64,000 nucleotides of DNA from Liolophura sinensis (lineage: Eukaryota; Mollusca; Polyplacophora; Chitonida; Chitonidae). The stretch spans positions 28,617,764 through 28,681,763 of the forward strand of contig NC_088306.1 of assembly GCF_032854445.1 (NCBI RefSeq). The letters are read 5' to 3'. The translations under genes and the position numbers were made by a program. This document shows, piece by piece, positions 1 to 11,600 of the stretch (position 1 is its first letter; every line of letters begins with the position of its first letter). The notes below the pieces were generated by a model. It did no database searches. It saw only the letters and a list, made by a program, of their open reading frames with translations, and had not been told where the DNA came from.

Positions 1-230
1 CTGGCGAATGGTCACACTTAAACGGTGAAATTCAGCCCCTTGTCAATTTGCCTCAGTCAGGGTTTTATTTTAACCGTTCATGTAAATGCGTAAATACTAG
101 CAATTTGGCACACCCTCTTGCACCATGGTTTAAGCAGAATTAGATTAAAAATGTGGTGATATTAAATGCAGTTTTCTAGGCGTCAATGGTGTAGAATTAC
201 TCATCACATTTAACATACAGACCAAGTCTC
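1..230 (-). repeat. Dispersed repeat family A, copy at window start
   Basis: This stretch matches 63290-63600 base for base over long runs, in the same orientation. Shared blocks are the 'toggcaaatggtc'-type start, the block reading CTCAGTCAGGGTTTTATT at about 52-70, and the GTCAATGGTGTAGAATTACTC block near 182. Other copies lie at 7046-8100, 8465-8600, 46590-46760, 52985-53060, 55730-56290 and 63280-63880, in both orientations. No protein is encoded. It is a non-autonomous interspersed repeat of unknown class; I see no clear ends here because the copy runs off the window. Confidence 0.75.
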
Positions 231-1024
231 AATGCACCATATTCCTGTCAGTATGATTGCTACATGTTATAGGCTTCCTTATCACCCTTGCTTTTACTGC
301 GGATATAAAACTCTTCAGAAACCTACTCTTTCGACCCCCAATGGCATTGCGGCTGGCATACTTCCGCTAGGGCATTTTCATCCTCTCGTCCCTCATAAGT
401 GTGTATTTCTTTATTTCCCAGCAAATGCACTCGCCTTTGGATCCGATTTACTTCTTGACACAACATTATACAACAGCAATAAGCGGTGCTGGGAACGGTC
501 ATCGATGCGCTCTTGTTTAAACGAACAGGCAGCGGAAAATACCGTGCTATCAGCGAAAGAGGCCAAATAGCCGATCGATGTAGCCCATGTTGTATCACCA
601 CTAATGTGTGTCAACCCTGTTTTATCTCAAAATGATCGCCTCCCCGATAATCCTCAACATTTCGAAATGCAGGCAGTTATTCGTTATTCTGTTTTTTTCG
701 CTAGCACTTCTACGTCTAGTGTGAAGTAATTTATTCCATACACCGCTCACTTCTTACCACATCCATATATAGGTATATGTGGACCTCCATGCTACATCCC
801 ATTGTTCTGAACTAATGTCTTTGTAAATAAGGTCAAATCTGCGTGAATAATGGGGCATGCATATCTGTGAGGTAGGTTCAGGTTTGTGAAGATTGTGAAG
901 AGTACACTGGCTGGAGCGAACACTTTCATGCAGTCGTGTGATGTGTGATGTACCCTCTTGAGCAGATCTTCCATTTGTGCAGTAGGTATATTGACCGATT
1001 ATTATTTTTCTTCAAATTAAACAG
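231..1024. other. Non-coding flank upstream of the transporter gene
   Basis: No exon, repeat or RNA gene recognised. The open frames here lack splice logic and similarity to any family I know. A pyrimidine-rich stretch followed by AAACAG ends at 1024, so the first coding exon may begin with a spliced 5' UTR exon boundary at 1025. No TATA box or CpG cluster stands out. Confidence 0.4.
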
Positions 1025-1039
1025 TTTTCAACGTTGCCT

Positions 1040-1253
1040 ATGACGATTATGAAGGATTCGGAGAATGTACACGAAGCGGAAACCACGGCTGATTATGTCG
1101 TCTGCTTTTCCTCATTTTTCATACTCTTCCTTTGTGAGGCCGTTTCGACATGTTACGGACTATTTATACTGGAGCTTCAAGACTACTTTGACAGCGACAG
1201 CGCCAGTTTGGCCATGGTGGGGTCCGCTTTGGTGGGTTGCTCGATGTTTGCAG
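1040..1253 (+). CDS. SLC16-like gene, exon 1
   Basis: Codes residues 1-71 plus the first base of a glycine codon. It holds the cytosolic N-terminus, helix 1 and most of helix 2. The donor is CAG/GTGAAT. ATG at 1040 is preferred over the ATG at 1049 because it is the first in frame; both keep helix 1. Confidence 0.85.
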
Positions 1254-2133
1254 GTGAATGCAGAACATTAATATATATATATCGGTTTTCAATGAACGTC
1301 ATCATTTATTACTGTAAAAGTTAGTATGTAAAGGACATTCCATCAAAGCACTTCACTCTAAATTTCTTCAATTTTACAATGAGTTCTCTTATGGCCGGAG
1401 TGTGAGGCACACTTAACCCGGAGCTAGGGGCTGTAGTTTCATAGTAAGTTGATCGTGGTCACTGGGATCGCCACGTTCGGTATATGAACAGCTGTAATCA
1501 AAGGCCCACTCAGACACATATTTCGATTAACGACAACTTAAATACTGGCATGGCACACGATTTGAATACTGATATGATTTATTCGCCTAGAACATACCTT
1601 GCACCGTTTCATCATCACTAAATCCGTTCACTGTTCCTCTTTGCATACATCTGTTTTATTTCTTACCTTTTATGTGCGTTCTTAGTTATGTGGTGTTTTG
1701 CACTGAATTCTTTTTTTTTAGGTGAGGAGAGGGGGAGGGAATTGATTTTCCTATTATTGAGCTGAAACGTCAATTTTTGGACTTGAAATTCAACAGAGCA
1801 CATTCATATACCAGCCGTCAACTAAGATCTATGCATCGAAACACATTCTTATACCAGTCGCCAACCAATAAGGACGTTCCGGGTCCATTATTGAAGGCCA
1901 ATTTCCAAAAAGACGTTTAACACAAGCTACCAAGGAACTACGAAAGTATATAAAGTACAAAAATAGGACGGGATTTTGCGAAGAGAAGCAGTTAACACTT
2001 TTCAATGATGTAGGAAAGACGCAAGGTATATTCTAGGCGACTGAGTGAAATCAGTATTTCAAACCGTGCACCATGCTAGAATATCAGTTGTCTATAATAA
2101 AACATTTATCTCAGTTGCGGTTTCACGTATCTA

Positions 2134-2220
<87 letters not shown>

Positions 2221-2649
2221 GGGTAGTCTGTGGTTTCCTGGGTCACACATTATCCCGCATCAAAAATACTCCGCTTTTCATTGGATTTGTGGATCTTGTG
2301 CACGTTACATGGTTACTCAGAGATAGGATACGGGAACATGTGGTGTCAGTAACCCACATATCGATATTAGGGTTACTGACACCACATGTTCCCATATCGT
2401 ATTACTGAGTAACCGTGTAACGGATCAAAACGAAATTAGGACGGAATCATGTAAACATGATGTATTAATGATGTTGGATACACGCAAGGTATGTTGCAGG
2501 TGAAGGATTGAAATCAGCATTTAAAACATATTTTCAGTGCCTAGTTTTTGTTATAGAAATCCAAGTTATGTAACCGTGTGGATATTGTTTTTTGGTCATA
2601 GCAGCTACTTCCCTCTAGCATACAGCATTGATTGAAATGTGCTACATAA

Positions 2650-2685
<36 letters not shown>

Positions 2686-5600
2686 AAAATAAATAAATAG
2701 GTGTGCTACATGTACCTGACCTGGAATTACACACAACTTACATCAGGGTCAACCATGAAGATATGCAGCGTAACTGTTGATATAACGACCGCTTCGGTAA
2801 CCTAATGGTTAGGCGTCAAACCAAAGAATGTAAAAATGTTGTTTGTTGCTGCCTCGCTTGGCGATCAGCACTGAGAGGCTATGGCAAGGAAAGCGAACTG
2901 GTTGGCCCGGTGTCACATTATTTAATAATGTGACTGCATGGGGTGTCAAGTCTGGTGTCTTCGACATGATACTTCAGTGGCGGCAACATTTTAGCAACAT
3001 GGACTCGCCCTGCCGCAAGAAGACACATTATGTGTACACACACCTAATGAATCCTTGTCATCACATGACTGGAAAACTGTCAAGTAGAACGTTAAACCCC
3101 AAACATTCATTCTTTCATTCATTCATTCATTCCGCAGATGTAATGGGAATACTACAGCACAGCGAAAAACCAGCACACTTAAAAGCCAAAAATACGGATG
3201 ATTAGAATCAGCTCTTTTGCATAATTCCACCACTTTTGTCACGTGCGTGCACAGATATTGATGAAAATGATTGATGAGATGAGATATATTTAGTTTTCAC
3301 GTCATAATTTAAGTAAAATCAATTAATACATAACAGTTCGAGTATTTTTCAGGTCCAATTGTTAGTCTGCTGCTGGAGCGTTGGTGTGTCAGAACTGTGC
3401 TGATTGGAGGGTCTGTGATAACAGCGTTGGGTTTTGCCGTCTCGTCTTTGTCCACAAGCGTGCTGATGTTAACTTTAACGTTTGGAGTTGTATCTGGTAC
3501 ATGCTGAATCTTCTTGTTTAAATATAAAAGTCACAACGTTTCCAAGGTTAAAAATGCTTTTCAGATGAATGATCCCTTAAAACTATAACTGAAGCTTATC
3601 TTCCTGTCCTTATTTTTGTAAAATGATGATTTCTCTGAATTATACAGTTGCGGTGAAATGCTCGTTTTAGGTTACCCATTCGAAAGACTTTATTTATTCA
3701 CGAATTCGTTTGATTGGTGTTTTCGCTGTTCCTAAGAATATTTCACTCATACGACAGCGGAGAGCATTATGGTGGGAGGAAACCGGGGGAAACCCACCAC
3801 CAACCGCAGGTCTCTGCCTATCTTCCCGTGTTCGACCGGAAAGGAAGCCAATATGAGCTGGACTAATTTAGAGCGACCGCATTGATGAAAGGCACCTGGG
3901 TCATCACTAACATATTGGCCCAGGGGCACCCTCAACAGTCGAGTGGATCAAAACATTTTGGGTTGTTTTTGAAAAATTCGTACTATCTAAGGGACCCATA
4001 TATTTGGGATGTCCTGTGTACTGATCCCAGGAAATAGAATGACCCAGGTTTTCTAACCTGTGATTTTGGGGTAGTATACCCTATTCCCCGAAAACTTTGG
4101 AGTCAGTCCAATCGAATCCTGCCAGTGTACATTGGATATTCCATATTTCTCGGTCAGATTTGAAAATACATACGTGACCATGGAGGGCGGATTCGAAGGC
4201 TCGGATCAAGCTCTTATTGGACTGGAATGGACTTTTGGTTGTCGGACTGTTGGCATCAGCCAACTGGTAGTGGTTTACTCCGGGTGCACGAGTTTTCTTC
4301 ACTCATAAACGCTAACATCATCAAAGGTGAAAAACATCAAGTATATACGGCGTTAAATACCAATCAGTTTTTTTAAAAAATTCGTAATATATCTGCGTCT
4401 GTACTTATTTTCTTCAGTCCCAGTTCTTTGATTGACATGTATAGAGTTTTATGTGGTCTATCATTGAGCTCATACCTGTTGACCATTTTTAAATAAGTCA
4501 AAAAAAATCTGTGAAAGTGAATACACATATGATTGTACAATACCACTACGTTTACTTTAGAAGTTCCTCACAAGAAGGGGTGTCATTTGTACCTCCACAA
4601 TACGGTGAAAAAAGTAATCGGTAAATTAATGTCAACAAAAGTCCCAAAGCATTTTCGTCAAGTCACATGATACAGTGGGACTATTTTGTCCTTTAACAAC
4701 AAATTAGATCGAATTAGATATTTCTCTATCACGTTATTGACGTACAAGCATGCACACCATACTGGTGGAAGACAAGGAACGTTAGATGGCGTAGCTTGAA
4801 CATGGCAGTGAAAACTGTGAACTGAAGCTGTGGTGGACAGAACATACCTATTTAGAAAATTAAACTATAATATGCAATGCGTTCAAAGTCGAAATTCCCT
4901 CACTGACATGATATTTTCACCTTTCCAGGCCTATCCTTCGGCGTTGTGTACGTCACTGCCATTGTAATGGTAGGATTGCGTTTCGATCGTCGCCGAGCTC
5001 TCGCTACGGGAATCGCATTAAGTGGAGCAGGGGTGGGGGTCCTTGTTTTGAGCTACCCAATCGAGAGGCTTCTGACAGAGTACGGCTGGCGAGGCACAGC
5101 GCTAATAATCTCCGGCATCTTCCTGAATTGCTGCGTTTTCGCAGCCATGATCTTTCCCAAGAAAACTTCTGGGAAGCAAGAGGACCCTTCCGTTATCGCC
5201 AAAGACAACTTCGATAGAAAAGACGAACACCTGGTGTTTCCATACCGCACAAGGCACGGTGATAACAAACGGGATCAGTGTGCTGGGAATCCTTTATTAC
5301 ACGGTTCATTTCCAATAATATATATACACACAACACCGACAAGAGCAGAAGATGACACTAAGGGCATTGAGTTTCGTCAACAAACCAAATCAGCTGTGAT
5401 TGTCTCCAGCCAGAATCCGAAGATCTGGTGCTCCGAACCTCTGCTTTCTTTCAATCCCACTGAAAAGTTGAGGTCGGTGGATACACAGCTGGATGAACAG
5501 CGGGACGCAAAGAGGATTCCACAGGGGACGGAAGGCAAACTGACCTTGTGGTTGAGGAGACACTTGTATCTGTCAACAAATGTGTCCTTTCATATGCTCC

Positions 5601-8600
5601 TCTTTGTGATGTGTCTGTACACTGGTAAGTAAGTACATTACTTAAAATGAGACACAACAGGTGTATCTATGCTTGGAGATGCGTTGAAAACATCGCTTGC
5701 ATACTTTTAAAAGAAAAAAACTTCCTCATGAATAAATGATTATAGCTTAACGCTGCATTGACAATATTGCAGCCATACTAGAACTGGAAATGGAATTCCA
5801 TTGTCTATGATCCCTGTAGCAGCAAAACTTTGTTGCTATTTTAGGTGAATCTTACGGATCAAGATAAACGTGTGAAACGGTTCATAAAGTACAGTAAAAA
5901 GACATTTGTGTCTCAAATGAAAGGCAATAGAAGAGTACTGGTATGTCCCGAAATACTTTTCCAGCATTTGTCTTACTCAGAAATGGCATAAGGGCATTTT
6001 TTTTAAAGTTGCCGTTTGAGGCCAAATTTTTCGAAAATGTTTTACGTTATTTTTGAAGCCTGAAAATCCATTAAAACTTAATAGAATGACCTTGATGTAG
6101 TTTATCACACGTCGTTTTGCGGCAATAAATTATTTTCAACAGTTTCCGTCGACTATTTTACGTGCTTTTCATAAGGCAGTAAAAGTGTATAGAATCTAGA
6201 TAAAAATGGTTTTGGCGACAGTCTTGACTTTCAATTCCAGTGACATTGACGTCGTCTTAATGTTTATGGTGACCAAATGTTTCAAAGATAAAGTGAACAA
6301 AGATCCGTTTTCACGTCAGTGGTATGGTTGCACACCAAGAAACTTCCCTCGCGCTCCCTGTTAGCTGATACATTGGAGTACACACGCAACCATGAACCCC
6401 CTCGCAGAGGAGAGCCAAGTGCTCAGCTATTGGCATCAGTCAAAAAGTTAAACGGAGACGACGAGCATCTGGCTTACAGATCGCCATGAAGCAGGTCATG
6501 TGACCAGTCATATGTCCCCCCTCACATGGCTTATCGCAGAAAAAATGGGTCATTCGAGTGAAGCGGTAGAATGGAGTACTCATAATTTTATTGTTAAAAC
6601 AGCGACGTCGTTGTTTGCGAGCTTCTTATCGACGAAAATGGGTGAATCGGCGAAAAGATCAGTCATTTTGAACGAACAGGCTGGGAAAAGTCACATGGTT
6701 TATTACCGCATTTCTCATGGGCTGTTTATGTATCTGGCTGCGTTGTATACATCGCAATATCAATGTATCTCTTGAAGAGCTCTTCGGCTTATTATTTATC
6801 TTTGCTTGAAAAGGCTACTTGGTTTCGAAGACAGACAAAAACAAAGATTCATTTTTGTTTCTTACATTTTTGGACCATTAAAGCTTAAGGTGACGGTGTT
6901 ATCACCGGAATCGAGGCGTGTGAATACTTTTCTATCATGCAATATGGTTGCTTTCAGTTTTTATCTCGATAAACATGCTTTTTTCATCTTGGCTAGGGAG
7001 ATAAAAAAACATTGGCCATCAAAACAGTACAGTGTTATTCTTAGACACTGAAGGGCTCCGAATGATCGCCGAGTAGAGTTGCCTTACATGAACAGTTAGA
7101 ATAAAACCCTGACTGAGGTAAACACGTAGACACTGAGGGGCTCCGAATGATCGTCGAGTATAGTTGCCTTACATGAACAGGTAGAATAAAACCCTGACTG
7201 AGGTAAACACGTAGACACTGAAGGGCTCCGAATGATCGCCGAGTATAGTTGCCTTACATGAACAGTTGGAATAAAACTCTGACTGAGGTAAACACGTAGA
7301 CACAGAAGGGCTCCGAATGATCACCGAGTATAGTTGCCTTACATGAACAGTTAGAATAAAACCCTGACTGAGGTAAACACGTAGACACTGAGGGGCTCCG
7401 AATGATCGTCGAGTATAGTTGCCTTACATGAACAGGTAGAATAAAACCCTGACTGAGGTAAACACGTAGACACTGAAGGGCTCCGAATGATCGCCGAGTA
7501 TAGTTGCCTTACATGAACAGTTGGAATAAAACTCTGACTGAGGTAAACACGTAGACACTGAGGGGCTCCGAATGATCACCGAGTATAGTTGCCTTACATG
7601 AACAGTTAGAATAAAACCCTGACTGAGGTAAACACGTAGACACTGAGGGGCTCCGAATGATCGCCGAGTATAGTTGCCTTACATGAACAGTTAGAATAAA
7701 ACCCTGACTGAGGTAAACACGTAGACACTGAGGGGCTCCGAATGATCGTCGAGTATAGTTGCCTTACATGAACAGTTAGAATAAAACTCTGACTGAGGTA
7801 AAAACGTAGACACAGAAGGGCTCCGAATGATCACCGAGTATAGTTGCCTTACATGAACAGTTAGAATAAAACCCTGACTAAGGCAAACAATTAGACACTG
7901 AGGGGCTCCGAATGATCACCGAGTATAGTTGCCTTACATGAACAGTTAGAATAAAACTCTGAGGTTAGCTGACAAGAGACCGTATTTCACCGGCTATGTG
8001 TGACCATTTGCCAGCTATCACACTGTCGTCGCTGCTCTGGTATTTCCCTATATGCTGTACGTCTTAATTATACTCATTTGTTGTATTTACACTGTATAAC
8101 GCTTGTAAGGTGACAAAAAATTGACGTAAACTCACGTATATAGCAGAAACTTTAAAACGTGGTTTTTTTGAAAGCCACCATCGTTTGGGAGTTCTCTCCC
8201 CTTTTAACATGAGGATACTTACATGGGGTTACTTACGCACATTATTGTAACTGACCTCATCAGTCACATGTAAAGTGACGCTTTGGCTGAAAAATTGCCG
8301 ATGTGGCGTTAAGCCATAATCATTCATTCATATGTAAAGGGGAGCAAATATTGCTTCTCTTGGAACAGAGCACTCTCGATTACCTAGATGTCGATCGTCT
8401 CAAGATAGAGAATATGTGACCGGTTTGATATTGCACATTTTAATGTAAACATAACTGATATAATTAAAGACGCACAGCACAGAGAATAAGACTAGAGCAG
8501 CGACGACAATGTGCTAGACGGCAAATGATCACACGTAGCCGGTGAAATATGGCCTCTTGTTAATTTTATTTATCCGATTTATTCTAAAGGAGGTTGCATG

Positions 8601-11600
8601 TCCGTTACACGAACCCATGGCATTTCTGGTAGTATATATTCTGGAAATGCGGTCACTGCTTCTCTTTGCATGCACCCGTCCTAGTTTCGTGCATGTGAGT
8701 TCGTAGTTCTTTGATAGTTTGTTTTGTACGTTGGTATGGCATTTAGCTGAAAATGATCTGAAACCCTCAATTTTGGTTGACGGCTGGTGTACGAATGTCT
8801 GCTTTGGTTCAGTAACATGCCACTAAATCCAGACTTATTGCATTCACCCATACATATTTACCCAGTTGTCCCCAGCTTGAAGGTTAATGCGCCTTCTCAT
8901 GGAGTGTTGCCGCATGTCATTAGGTCACTGCTAGCGCACTTAAACCTGGGCTGAATGCATTCCTCTACAATTATTTACGTAGACTTACGTGCACTTCTCA
9001 TATACAGTGTAATGTGATGGATAGTATGAGTTCCAAAATGGTACAGGTTACCTACCGCCAGCTCTTTCATCCAAGCAAATTACATTCTTCTATGAAGATT
9101 TATGCACTCAACACCGGCTTAATGATTGTGTCTAAATCCGCTTAAACCGGGGATAGGGGCTGTAAATTCATCGTGTTGAATTACATTACCGCTTTGGACA
9201 TATGAACCGCGGTATTCGAATGTCCGTTTCTGCGCTTAGATTAAGGGGTAATTCCATGGGGGTTTCGAACGCACACTGGTATTAATTTTCATCAACTTGC
9301 TGCTGTGCGGTGCCTGCAAGAACAAAACACTGATAAAGAGTTGCTAGATTTCTAGTATTTGCAAGGCAGGAATGAAATAAAACCAGTGAACACATAGGAA
9401 TTTGTTGCAGGCTATGTAAAAATAACCACCTCCTATAGATCTATCTGGCCTTATACCCAAAACTAATGTGCTTCGTGTCTCGGGGGTTATCATTTCCACC
9501 TCTCACTCGAGGTATTAAACCTTCACTGTGCAATATACTATATTTACAATAACAGATCTATGTGCGATATCTCTACATTGTTTCTGTTAAAGCACAATTG
9601 CCTCATATCGTGCCCTGAAGTCAAGTGGCCATGAGATAATAGAGCTACTGCTAAATTTTATTTATGTACTTCATTTTTAAAGTCTATCACGGTTTACGTT
9701 TCTGATGTCACGTTCCATCAAGCACTGGACTCTCCCTGTTATCCAGCATGGTGGATGTTTTGGAATAACGATGACGTCTCCCGAGACAATGTAGCCTTCG
9801 CGTCAAAAACAAGTTAACGGAGTTTGACATTTCTATAAATTGTCAAAATAAAATTAAAGTACAAAGCCCGATCGACTAGTCCTTAAAAGTAATATGGCCA
9901 TTGACAGTTTCACGTGTGTATTTTTACGTGCTGTCAGTTTTCCGTTTTGAATAACGTTTGTCTTCATATGTAAAACATAAAATTTATGATGTGATCAATT
10001 ATGTCATAGTTTGGCAAGTTTAAAATCCGTAATTCTGCATTAGTCCATAGTACAGTGAATTAACGAAGTTAGTATGGAAAACATGTTTTACTTCCAGGAA
10101 GAGTTCTAATCTTTGGGAGGTTTTATTTTTTTCTTTGGCAACATTTTTTTGTACGAGTAAAGATACAGCGTGTCTTGCATTAAAAAAGTATGATCATAAA
10201 TTAGGGTGACTAATTCTTAAATCATGGTATTACGCAACATGGTATTACGTAACGCGTGGCCATTATAGCGAAATTATACGTGAATCCTGGTTGAGAGCAC
10301 ATGTGGTCGTCTGGTTGTCATTGACATGATCTACGCAGCGGAAGTACGTGTATAAGGCTGAACATTTGGTATGTATGTATTTAACTGCTTGGTGCATAAA
10401 CTCGCGCTCAAGAATTTTTTAGAAAGTTACATTTGTGGTGCAGTGATTTTCACGCACTACACAGTATCTAATGCAGAAAAGATAGTTCAGCGTGACTGGA
10501 GCAGGCTATGAATTTTTCGATTTTATAGGCTATACATTAGTTAAATGCATTCTTGAAATATATCAGGAAAAGAAAAGTTAAACAAAACTGAAAAAATAGC
10601 CTTACGAGCGTGTCAATCACAGCTATAATCAGTTTCGCGTCTTGAGGTGCGCGGTTTCTTGCATTGGGGCCGCTTCCCCGACTTTCCATACCAGATCTTG
10701 GCAGTGAGTATGGATCGTTTTACAGAGAGCTGAATATTGGCGACAAGTGAAAAGAAACAGACTATAGTTTGACTTCACATGATTTCTAGTGAATATCTTG
10801 AGTACGGCGTTGAACAACGATAAAAAACGAAACAAATAAATAAATCTGAGTCACAGCTGAACTACATAAACCTTTGTAATGCAGGTATGTTCCAGGTGAT
10901 CATGTACCTGCCGGACTTGGCCGTATCTCGTGGTCTCAGCCGACCAGAAGCCGCTTTGCTGCTCTCCGCGTTTGGCGTCACGAATGTGATTGGACGGATC
11001 TTGGTTGGCGCCCTCTCGAACCTCCGGCGCGTGGACAGTACTGTTTTGTACGCCGCAGGGCTTCTCCTGCTGGCTTTGAATACAACCGTTCTCCCGCACT
11101 GCTCATCTTTGCCTCACTTCGTGACAGCGTCCATTGTCTTCGGCCTGTGTTGTGGTAAGTCAGTGATGAGTGAGTGCTTGGGGTTTAACGTCGTACTTAA
11201 CCATTTTTCAGTCACATGACGATGACAGAATCATTGGAGTGCATGTCATGTGCCTCCTTGTTGCAAGACCACCGCTCTTTAATCGAGCGCTGCCTCACTG
11301 AGACGCCTAACGGAAGGCAAGTAAGGTGCCCCGCCCGAGCCATTATACTGACACAGGTCAACCAGTCTTTGCACTATCCCCTTCATGGTGAACGCCAAGC
11401 GAGGAAGTTACAGCTTCGTCTTTTAAAGTCTTAAGTGTGACTCGACCAAGGATTGACCCTGGATCTACCGCTCCCGAGTCAGTGATGATGTTTACAGTAC
11501 AAACGCTAGTCCCTAACGCCTTGTACAGTCTCGTGTTACCTGTAATATATTTCGCCTCTCTATTCTGACTGGCTCTCGGCCGCTTGACTTGCGCTGGGAC

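Noticed and set aside
2045-2408. Open frames of 93 and 111 codons
   Set aside because: Mostly the (AT)n tract read as Tyr-Ile repeats.
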